From Rhodoblastus sp963736175 (GTDB lineage: Bacteria > Pseudomonadota > Alphaproteobacteria > Rhizobiales > Beijerinckiaceae): a stretch of 64,000 nt of DNA. The translations under genes were made by a program, and so were the position numbers. Below the pieces are notes generated by a model, which worked only from the letters and a program-made list of their open reading frames with translations, made no database searches and was not told where the DNA came from. The stretch is taken from NCBI GenBank assembly GCA_963736175.1, contig CAVTNU010000035.1:1-64000 (forward strand), in the 5' to 3' direction. This document shows, in pieces, positions 53,973-62,200 of this stretch (position 1 is its first letter; the number at the start of each line of letters is the position of its first letter).

Positions 53973-54016
53973 GGCGCCTCCGGCCGTCCCACCGACGGCG
54001 TTGGGGTTGATCGGAT

Positions 54017-54196
54017 CACCGGCCGGTCTCCTGACTCGCGACGCCATCTTTTTCCGCCTTCCCAGAAGCATCGCTCCCAGTGGCTGATTGGAAAAAGGCC
54101 TGTCGCATACAGTTGCGGGGGCAGTCGCGGCTTCGGGGAGATCCCCATACCGCATTCCCGTTTCACCTCGGCTTGACCCGAGGCACCGATGACGGG
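54017..54196 (-). ncRNA. Cobalamin (AdoCbl-type) riboswitch upstream of btuB
   Basis: Read on the minus strand, the leader of btuB contains the typical elements in order: the AAACGGGAA-type segment after a GCCTCGG hairpin, the conserved CCCCCGCAACTGT core, CCACTGG and CTGGGAAGG, and the B12 box AGTCAGGAGACCGGCC (forward 54018-54036). It should lower btuB expression when cobalamin is plentiful. The boundaries are approximate. Confidence 0.92.
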
Positions 54197-54641
54197 AGGT
54201 CTCTTAGACCCGAATTGCTGGCCGCACAAGTTCGACCATCGGCGCGCGGCGGCGCTCGGGTCGAGGCCAAGCCGGTTCCCCATCCGGATTTTCAATTTGT
54301 CTGGATAGCCGCTTTTGGCGCCCGCGAACCGCCAACGGGCCGTTCATCGCCATCTCGCGTAGGCGCATCGCGGCTTTGCCGAATGTATCCGACGCAGTCG
54401 CCGCCGCCGCGCGCGAAAATTATAATTCGCTTTCGTGTTGAATGAATTGTCCGATGATTCGGCGGCTGTGAGTTTTGGTTTGGCCGGGAGGACTTTCTGC
54501 TCGCCCGTTCGTTTTCAGCGCATCGCCTAAATTATTGATTTTAAGTCCGCCTTAGGCGCCTGTGCAATTAGGCCAACAGCGCCGCTCACAGACGGGCGAA
54601 AGGCGAGGTTCGGCGCGGACTTACGCCCTCGCCGACGCCGG
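54197..54641. other. Intergenic region between the btuB leader and the AraC gene
   Basis: No supportable gene. It holds the promoter for the riboswitch transcript; an AT-rich patch near 54417-54436 may be its -10 region. I see no repeats or terminators of note. Confidence 0.4.
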
Positions 54642-55721
54642 TTATGGCGCGGCTCGGCCTGATTTCAGGTTTTCGCGCATGATTTTCGGCGTTGTGCCAA
54701 ACCAGGCGCGGAACTTATGATTGAAGCTGCTCTGGTCAGCGAAACCCAAGCGCGCCGCGATATCGGCAATCCGCATTTCGTCGTCGCGAATATAGGCGAG
54801 AACAAGTTCGCGACGCGTCTCGTCGACAAGCTCGCTGAAGCTGACTTCGGCCTGCGAAAGCCGGCGTTGCAAACTGCGTTCGGACAGCTTCAGCGCCGCC
54901 GCGATCTGGGAAAGACTTGCGCCGCCGTTCAAAAATCCCGCCTTGACCTTCTCGCGCGCCAACGGAACGATCGTCGACGTCTCGTCTTGCCGACTCTTGT
55001 CCAACAGCCACTTTTCGGCCAAATGCGTCAGCGTTGAGAAAAAGCCGATATCGGCGTTCGGTATCGGCTCATCGAGCAGCTTTGCGGAAAACCTGATGCC
55101 GGCGTCTTCCGCGCCAAAGCGGACGGGCGAGCAGAAAACCATTTCATATTCGGCCGCCGCGACCCCTGGCGCCGGCGGGCAGGGCGACGCAATTTCGATG
55201 GCTGTCACTTGCCTTCCCGCGATCCAGTTCACATGAGCGCATAATCCGGCTGCGGCGAATTCGATAAGATGGCGCCCGCCTTGAAGGTCGAGCCACGGGG
55301 TCCGCCAGCGGTAGTGGACGACACCGTCCTTTTCCGAGATTTCCGTTCGTCCAAGATCGTGAACGAGGCATTCAAAACGAACGACGAGTTGAAGCGCATC
55401 GCCAAGCGTCCGACAGACGCAAAGCGCCAAGCCATAGCCAGGAACATCGGTCACGCGCAGTTCCTGCCCAAAATGCAGGCCGAACAACGGATCGTTCGAC
55501 AGACTCGCGCCGGCTTCCAGTAAGGCCAAAAAGCTCTGGACGGAGACAGCGCCAACCTGATCGCGCGCCGCGCCCGGAAGACCCGCGGCGGCGGTCAGTT
55601 CGTCGAGATCGAGCCCAATGTCGCGCGCCCGCGCGAAGAGCGCGTGAACGATTTTGCCCGAGACACGCGCTTTAGCCAAGGGCGGCAATTCGCTTCGCAT
55701 TAAGCGTGTGACAAAAACCAT
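54642..55721 (-). CDS. AraC-family transcriptional regulator
   Basis: 359 residues. The C-terminal 100 residues have the two helix-turn-helix motifs of AraC proteins: SLSQIAAALKLSERSLQRRL, and the second in RIADIAARLGFADQSSFNHK before FRAWFGTTPKIMRE. The N-terminal two-thirds (ARDIGLDLDELTAAAGLPGA, FLALLEAGASLSNDPLFGLH) match the arabinose-binding-like PF12625 domain of the OruR/ArgR-type branch, which senses small molecules such as amino acids or lipids; the ligand is unknown. The ATG at 55721 is preceded by GGGCAGGG. No obvious target gene is adjacent, as SapC and IalB genes lie on the same strand upstream. Confidence 0.85.
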   Translation of the reverse strand: MVFVTRLMRSELPPLAKARVSGKIVHALFARARDIGLDLDELTAAAGLPGAARDQVGAVSVQSFLALLEAGASLSNDPLFGLHFGQELRVTDVPGYGLALCVCRTLGDALQLVVRFECLVHDLGRTEISEKDGVVHYRWRTPWLDLQGGRHLIEFAAAGLCAHVNWIAGRQVTAIEIASPCPPAPGVAAAEYEMVFCSPVRFGAEDAGIRFSAKLLDEPIPNADIGFFSTLTHLAEKWLLDKSRQDETSTIVPLAREKVKAGFLNGGASLSQIAAALKLSERSLQRRLSQAEVSFSELVDETRRELVLAYIRDDEMRIADIAARLGFADQSSFNHKFRAWFGTTPKIMRENLKSGRAAP

Positions 55722-55866
55722 CCCTGCCCGTTTCCGCGCCGACGTCCTGGAAGTTTACATTCTATCGTCAGGACGCCATCAATGAAACAACGGCTGCCGC
55801 GCACTTTGCGCCATTCGTATAAGGCGCGCCGAAACGGCCGCCCGTCCATATGCGCCGCCGTTCCGC

Positions 55867-56607
55867 TCAGGCGTCGGCCTTCGCCGCCGAAACAGGCGTC
55901 GATGCTTTTTCGCGCAAATTCGAGAAGGCCGAAAGGCTCAGCAGATGAGCGTAGATGGCGGGCAGCGCGCCCGACTTGCGCAAGGCCAGGAAGGCTTCGT
56001 CGCTGAGTTCGGCAAGTTTTTGCTCGTTCACGGCGAGGAAGCCCTGGAGCACGACATTGCCCGCGTTGGCGCCTCTGACCTCGACCGTGATCTCCTTCAA
56101 CAGATCGTGCTCGCGCAGGGCGTTGACGAAAGCCTCGGTCCGAAGCGCCGCCTGCGCGTAATTCTCGACGAACTGAATCGCCGAATCGAGATAGGGGGTG
56201 TTTTCGCCCGCCTCAGTGAACAGCGCTTCGCCGCCCTCTTCCGGCTGCTGATACCCGCCATCGACGCAAATCACCGACGTCTGGCCCTCGATATTGCCCT
56301 GGATGAACGGATAACGGCGGAGATAGGCGGGAATGTATTGGGCGTTCCATTTGCCGTCCTCGGTGACGAAGGCGTTCTTCGCAAGTTCGACGCCGACAAC
56401 GAAAACCGGGCTGGGCTGGTTGTCGGACATCACGAAAACAATCGGCAATTCGCGGCTGGCGGCGGGAAATTCTTCCGCCAGCGCCGGAACGAGATGCGCG
56501 CCGCGCGAGAACGTCACCGAGCGTCCGCCATCGAGAACCTTGAGCGCGCGATCCTTCTCGCGATTGAGAATGGAAATCGAGGAATAGAAGATGGGGAGCT
56601 TGGACAT
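55867..56607 (-). CDS. SapC family protein
   Basis: 246 residues from the ATG at 56607, with only a weak ribosome site. No signal peptide or membrane span, so it is predicted cytoplasmic. Segments HLVPALAEEFPAASRELPIV, PSPVFVVGVELAKNAFVTED, GKWNAQYIPAYLRRYPFI, ICVDGGYQQPEEGGEALFTE, and late GFLAVNEQKLAELSDEAFLA are the SapC family blocks. The name comes from an S-layer-locus protein of Campylobacter; the function is not established. Related genes often occur alone in proteobacteria, and here it is separated from IalB by a terminator. Confidence 0.82.
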   Translation of the reverse strand: MSKLPIFYSSISILNREKDRALKVLDGGRSVTFSRGAHLVPALAEEFPAASRELPIVFVMSDNQPSPVFVVGVELAKNAFVTEDGKWNAQYIPAYLRRYPFIQGNIEGQTSVICVDGGYQQPEEGGEALFTEAGENTPYLDSAIQFVENYAQAALRTEAFVNALREHDLLKEITVEVRGANAGNVVLQGFLAVNEQKLAELSDEAFLALRKSGALPAIYAHLLSLSAFSNLREKASTPVSAAKADA

Positions 56608-56632
56608 GAGACGCTTTCTAGTGGCCGATCGT

Positions 56633-56679
56633 CAAACAAAGAGCCCCGCCCCGCGCGCTCTCGCGCATCGGGACGGGGC
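56633..56679 (-). terminator. Intrinsic terminator after the IalB gene (minus strand)
   Basis: On the minus strand a long GC-rich stem GCCCCGTCCCG / CGGGGCGGGGC (one mismatch) with an inner GCGCGAGAGCGCGC hairpin, followed by the T-rich CTCTTTGTTTG. Confidence 0.75.
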
Positions 56680-56693
56680 GTTTCAAATCTTCG

Positions 56694-57245
56694 TCACTTC
56701 TTGTCGAGCGCGGCGAGCGCGGCGGCGAAACCCTTGGTCGACACATTCATGGTCACCGGCTGATTGGCGCCGCCGGAAAACACCAGGGTCATCTTCTCGG
56801 CCGTTTTCGCGCCCTCGAGGAAGTCCTTTTTTGCGTCGATTTCGGCGAAACAGGCGGCGGGCGAACAGCGCAGGAAGGGCGCCTTGGCCTGCACCTTGTC
56901 GGAGACGTTCAGCGACGCGCCGTCAGGCAGCCACACGCCGACGGGCGCGAGAATGACCAAACGCATGTCCGCGCCGGCCTTCGGCCGACCGATGGCGATG
57001 CGCGCCACCAGACGGTGATTGTCCTTTTCCATGAAGCTCTGCACCATTTCGCAAACCGGGGCGCCGGCGGGCGCGGCCTTCGGGTCGGCGGGAATGGTGG
57101 GATTGGCGCAATTAACCGTCCAATCCTGGTAGGAGAGGCTGGAGGAATCCGGCTCGGTCGCGAACGCGGAGGCGCCGGCGAAAGCCGACAAACAGGCGCC
57201 AAGCGCGAATGAGCCTAAAATACGCGAAATTTTGACTTCAACCAT
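56694..57245 (-). CDS. Invasion-associated locus B (IalB) family protein
   Basis: 183 residues; GAGGG lies 4 bases before the ATG at 57245. A signal peptide (SRILGSFALGACLSAFAGAS) is cut before FATEP. The mature domain has YQDWTVNCANP, VCEMVQSFMEKDNHRLVARI, LVILAPVGVWLPDGASLNVS, FLRCSPAACFAEIDAKKDFL and a C-terminal MTLVFSGGANQPVTM; the four Cys are placed as in IalB proteins. The family is named after a Bartonella locus linked to erythrocyte entry but is widespread in free-living alphaproteobacteria, where its role is unknown; it is periplasmic or surface-exposed. It is a single-gene unit with its own terminator. Confidence 0.88.
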   Translation of the reverse strand: MVEVKISRILGSFALGACLSAFAGASAFATEPDSSSLSYQDWTVNCANPTIPADPKAAPAGAPVCEMVQSFMEKDNHRLVARIAIGRPKAGADMRLVILAPVGVWLPDGASLNVSDKVQAKAPFLRCSPAACFAEIDAKKDFLEGAKTAEKMTLVFSGGANQPVTMNVSTKGFAAALAALDKK

Positions 57246-57413
57246 AGGACCCTCGTTTTCCGCAAAAGCGCGTCCGGTTCGACCGCTTCATAGCGTTGTG
57301 AAGATGGCGCCGCCAACAAGCAAGACCCTCGCGCATCGCTGGCGAAGGCCTTGAAGCGGACCGGCTTGGATGCGAACGCCTGATTGCGACGAATCGAAAC
57401 CCGACGCTCAATA

Positions 57414-59210
57414 TCAGAAGCGCGCGACAGCCTGGAAGTGCCAACGGCCGTGTTCGCCGTCATTCATCCCGACTTCCTGCAGATGCCAGCCGTAGCCGAC
57501 GTCGAGATTGACATATTTCGACGCCTCGTAGGCGAGGCCCAGACCCGCGCCAGTCAACCCGATATAGTCGGACTGCCCGGTAAGCGGCGTGTGATACCAG
57601 CCGCTGCCGTGATCGATGAAGACATAGGCGCGCAGTTCGTCGACCAGCCCCTTGGGATCGCCGGACAGATTGCGCAGGACATTGGCGCCCGGCGTATAGA
57701 AGGTGGCGTTGGCGGTCACGCCGGAGTCGACGAGCGCGTCCTGGAAGGCGAAGCCGCGCACCGAACCCATGCCGCCCATGATGAGGGCTTCGGTGGGCAG
57801 CAGGTTGGCGGAGGACCATTGCCCCGTCAAGCTGGTGAGCAAACGCCAGCCGCCGGTGATTTCCCAACGATCGTCGAGATGACCCTTGGCGTAGACATAT
57901 TCGGCGCCGGCGTTGGCGCGCAGCAATTGGAACGTCGTGTTGTTGTCGGCCGGGCCGACGCCGCCCGGCGCGCCATAAACATTGAGGTCGGCGCGCAACT
58001 TCGTGCCCAAGGCCACGCCTTCGCCGGCGTAGCCGACCACGGCCTGAACGATCTCCGGACGCCCCGCGACCACGGTGGTTCCGCCGAAGTCGAGGTTGTT
58101 GTTGGTTTCCTTGAACTCGCCGCCGAAGCGGAAATCATGGGCCCAACCGCCCAACCGAGGCAGCGGCGCGGTGAAATAGCCGCCGAACATCGTATTGTTG
58201 CCGGTCTGATTGAGGGCGCCGCCCTCCAGATTGGCTCTGGTGCCGCTATAGCCGAAAATCGCCTGGAACTGCCAGCGATCGGGCAACGGCAGGGCGAGGC
58301 TCACCATATGCGACTGCAGACGATAGAACCGCGGATCGGTGGTGTATTGATAGCCGATCACTTCGCCGAGGCCGAGCTGGTTGTACTCCATCGCCCCGAC
58401 ATAGGGACGCACGTCGCCAAGCGGGCCTCTGCCGCCGTTGGTGCCCGCGCCGGCGTAAACGGTCCAGGGCTTGTCCTCCAGCGCTTGAAGTACGAGATCC
58501 GTCTGACCGTAACCCTTGCCGGGCTGGTAAATGGCGTCGACATGACGGAAGGGATTGCGGTTGAGATAGCGCAGATCCTCCAGCACCTGGCCTTCGTCGA
58601 TCGGCTCGCCGCGAACCAGACGGATTTCGCCGGTCAGCGCATCGGCGCTCGCCCCAGTCGCGCCTTCGACGCGCACTTTGTCGAGACGTCCGACGACGAC
58701 GAGGATCTGCACCACGCCATTGCTGATTTCCTGCTCCGGCACAACGACGTTGACCACAGGGCGGTCGGCGCCGCGATAGGCCAGAACCAGTTCATGCGTC
58801 AGATCGTCGAGCGCGCCGAGCGTTACCGCGCCGCCCAGATAGCGTTCGGCCGCCGCCCGCACATTGTCGGGAACCAACTCCGCCGCCGCCTCGACGACGA
58901 CGCCGTTGGCCTGCGCGCCCTTCTTCTTCACGGCGCCGGGCTTGTCGACGAAGACCAGTCCCCTGAGCTGCGGCACCAGAACGCGGGCGCGATCGGCGGC
59001 GCTCCGCATCGTTTCGGCTTCCGCCGTGGTGATGCGTCCGTCGGCGCCGGTCTTCACCACCGGCGGCGCATAGCGCTGCAGGGAGCTCGAAGCCTGAGCC
59101 AGAGCGTTGGTGGGCGCGAACGCCCAGCCCAACGCCAACGCCAGCGCGCCCGCCGAAATGAGGGATGGCTTGATACGGTAACGGGAGAAAACCATCGAAA
59201 TATACCTCAT
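57414..59210 (-). CDS. Two-partner secretion outer-membrane transporter (ShlB/FhaC/HecB family)
   Basis: 598 residues. TpsB protein that exports its TpsA partner, encoded just upstream, across the outer membrane. The ATG at 59210 overlaps (ATGA) a TpsA stop in a neighbouring frame. N-terminus: signal peptide (LISAGALALALGWAFAPTNA), then two POTRA domains (VPQLRGLVFVDKPGAVKKKG, ERYLGGAVTLGALDDLTHEL, VNVVVPEQEISNGVVQILVV), then a 16-strand-type barrel (PWTVYAGAGTNGGRGPLGDV onward). The family's loop-6 motif is present as GSVRGF, and the C-terminus YGWHLQEVGMNDGEHGRWHF ends in VARF with a terminal Phe. A small-ORF start at 59195 is an alternative. The partner's sequence runs into this frame because of a frameshift. 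Confidence 0.9.
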   Translation of the reverse strand: MRYISMVFSRYRIKPSLISAGALALALGWAFAPTNALAQASSSLQRYAPPVVKTGADGRITTAEAETMRSAADRARVLVPQLRGLVFVDKPGAVKKKGAQANGVVVEAAAELVPDNVRAAAERYLGGAVTLGALDDLTHELVLAYRGADRPVVNVVVPEQEISNGVVQILVVVGRLDKVRVEGATGASADALTGEIRLVRGEPIDEGQVLEDLRYLNRNPFRHVDAIYQPGKGYGQTDLVLQALEDKPWTVYAGAGTNGGRGPLGDVRPYVGAMEYNQLGLGEVIGYQYTTDPRFYRLQSHMVSLALPLPDRWQFQAIFGYSGTRANLEGGALNQTGNNTMFGGYFTAPLPRLGGWAHDFRFGGEFKETNNNLDFGGTTVVAGRPEIVQAVVGYAGEGVALGTKLRADLNVYGAPGGVGPADNNTTFQLLRANAGAEYVYAKGHLDDRWEITGGWRLLTSLTGQWSSANLLPTEALIMGGMGSVRGFAFQDALVDSGVTANATFYTPGANVLRNLSGDPKGLVDELRAYVFIDHGSGWYHTPLTGQSDYIGLTGAGLGLAYEASKYVNLDVGYGWHLQEVGMNDGEHGRWHFQAVARF

Positions 59211-62200
59211 TGCATTTTCATTACGGGCGCCGGGCCGCTGGCCGCGAAACTCAAGGCGTGAATCTGAACGTGTCCCGAGGGAAGCGTCAGCATGACGGGC
59301 TCGGCCCGAACGAGTTCGAACCGTCCTGACAATGGCGCCCGCCGCGTCGGCGGCCCGCGCCGGCGCGGCCGGAGCGACGACCGGTTCGGCCGGGACGATA
59401 ATCGGCGCCGCCTCGGCGCGTCGATCCTGCGTGATGACGACAGGCTCGGCCGATTGCTCAGCCTGATTGACTTGGCGGCGGCGGAGTAGCTGATCGTAGT
59501 TGTTCTGGTCCTGATCGGCGGACGCCGACTGGCCGTCGCATTCGCCGCCGAAGCCGGCGCCGGCGTCGCCGAACATCTCGACGCTGTTGGCGAGCGCGAT
59601 GACCGAGAGCGAGCGCGGATAGGGCCGCGAGCCGTCGCGATAGCCGATGGCGAAGTCGCCCGGCTGCGGGCTGCGCCCGAACGCGCCGAGCGTGCCGGTC
59701 GCGCCCATCTGCAGGCCGCAGGTATCGCCGCTGCGCAGATTGCCGTGCAACATCACCCAATCCCACGGGTCCGTCATGAAGGCGAAGTCGGCAGCGCTGT
59801 ACTCGTTGAAGTAGAAGGCGTAATTGCCCGTGCCAATCGTCGAGTAGCGAGCGCTCGTCGACATCTCCAGGAAGCCGTTCTCGTGATTCTGACCGCCGCT
59901 CTGGGCGAATATCCACTTGTCGCTCGAAGGCCGCACCGGCACGACGTCGGCTTTCGTCGCCGAGTCGTTGAAGACGTTCGTTCCGGTCGTGACCAGATTT
60001 TCACGCGACGGGATGAAGAAGCGAAGCTGTCCACCCGTGTTGGAGAACCCGGAGTTGATCGTGGCGTTGTCGAACGTCATCGCGCCAGGAATTTTGCCGT
60101 CCTGGTTGAAGGCCGGCGTGTTCTGCGCCGCGCCGATCGTCGTCAGACCGACAATCCGCGAGCGCGTCGTGTCGGTATAGTAATTGGCCGGACCGATCGC
60201 CGCGTTGGTGACATTGAGGTCCGCGCCGGTGGCCAGCCAGATGTTGTTGTGGGTCGTCTGCACCGTATTGTCGGCGTTGGTCGTGTAGGCGCTGCCGATG
60301 CGGACGTTGGAGTTCGCGCCGGGGGTGAGGCCAGTGATGGCCGTATCGCCGGTCGCCGTGGTTCCGCCGGTCGCGATGGCGCCATTGGCCTTCGCCGCCG
60401 TCACGCCCTGCATCAGGTTGGCCGGAACGGCCGCGCCAGTGGCGATATTCGCCACGGTCACAGCATTCAGGCCGGCTGTGGTCGCATTCACCGGCACGTT
60501 GACGTTGATCGTGATGTCGCCGTTGAGCGATTGCGAATTGGCGATCGCCGCGCCGGTCAGCTGGACGTTGTCGCTCGGGCTCGAATGACCGACCAGTAAG
60601 TTTCCGCCAGCGGACCCATCGAGCGCCAGATTATTGGCGACATCGAAGGCGATGGCGCCGTTGACTGTCTGGGTCTCCGACGAGGCCTGGCCGTTCGGCA
60701 CGGCGCGCGCGGCGAACAGGCCGCCATTCTGGTCGATCGAGTCGCCGACCTGCGCGTTGCCCAACGCCACCGTGGTGATGGCGAGGTTGTTCTTGGTGAC
60801 GAAGTGGATCGTCCCCGTCGTCGTTTGCAGGCTCGTCAGCGGCGACTGGGCGACGCCGTTCTGCGTGCTGGTCGAGTTATGCCCGACCTGGATCGAACCC
60901 AGGGCCGGCGTGATGTTGATGTCGCTCACCTGCGAGACGATCTGGATGTTCGCCGTAGCGGTGGTGGCGGAAGCGACGCCAACGGTCGAGGTCGAGGAGA
61001 CCGCACCGCCGGTTACGAGCGCGCCGCTGTTGGCGGAGCCCGCCGTGTTGGTCACCGCCACGTTGTCGCCGATCCGCGCGACATTGCCCACGAGCAGCGC
61101 GCCGACGCCGACATTGCCGCCGATGACGTTGATGTCGCCGGTCGTCGTGTTGGCGACCGTGATCGCGCCCGGCGTGCCGACCGTCGCGCCGCCGTCGCCG
61201 GAGACGTTGGTCATGACGCGCGAGGTTCCGATCTGCACATCGGTCACCGCGCCGGCTCCGTCGGAGCCGATCACGATGGAGCCGTTCTGCGCCGGCGCCG
61301 CGGTCGTCGCGTTGAGAGTGACCGGCAGCCCGGTGGTCGGGTCGTTCAGGCCGCTGACGGCCGTCGAGGCGGTCGCCAGGATATTGACCTTCGAGTTGAT
61401 CAGGCCGTTGCCGGCATAGGTCACCGACCCGCCAGCGCCCGGATCGGTCAGGCCGATCGCGGCCGTCGCCTTGCTCGCGCCGTTGGTCACCACCGTGTTG
61501 GCGACCGCTTGCGCGGCGTTGGCGACGATTGTCGCCTCCTGCCCGATCGTCTTGATCGCGGCGGTGACGGCGTTGGCCTTCTGATTGATCGTCGTATCCG
61601 ACGAATTATTGTTGTTCGGCAGGGCGTTCGAATTGGCGACGCCCGCCGCGTCCTTCGCGTTTTCCGCCGCGACCAGCGCCGCCTTGGCGGTGGTGATCTG
61701 CGCGCCGATGGCGCTCGCCGAAGCGGTGTCGCCGATCGCCGTCGCCTTCGTCTGCGCTTCGGTCATCGCCGCGATGGCCTGCTCCATCTGGCGCACGGCC
61801 AGTCGAGCATCGTCGAGCGCGCCGCCGGCAACGTCGCCATTGCCGGACGTGTAAGGCGTCGTGGTGTTCGTCGTATCCTGCGCCGCATTCCCCGCGAAGG
61901 TGTTGAGGCTGCCGATAAGGCCGCTCACATCAACCGCCGCGCCGCCGACGCCGGCCGTCGCCGTCTCGATCTCGCGATCGCCGACAAACACATTGGACAA
62001 GCCCGCCGCGCCCAACGACTGAACGGTCGTCGTGTTGCCGCCATAGGTCACCAGCGTGATGTCGCCGGTGATGTCGCCGCGCGCGATGCTGACATTGCCC
62101 GCGTCGCCGCCCAGCGAGCCGCCGACGCCGGAGGCCACGTTGAGGCTGCGTTCGGCGCCGATCAGCGTCGTCGCTGTGCCGACGGCCGAAGTGGCGGCTA

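Noticed and set aside
53973..54155. Extended N-terminus of the btuB frame
   Set aside because: This part lies in the cobalamin riboswitch; the signal peptide and ribosome site fix the start at 53972.
61450..61800. Ala/Gln-rich segment of tpsA as a separate gene or insertion element
   Set aside because: It stays in frame with the adhesin on both sides and has no start, stop or inverted ends.
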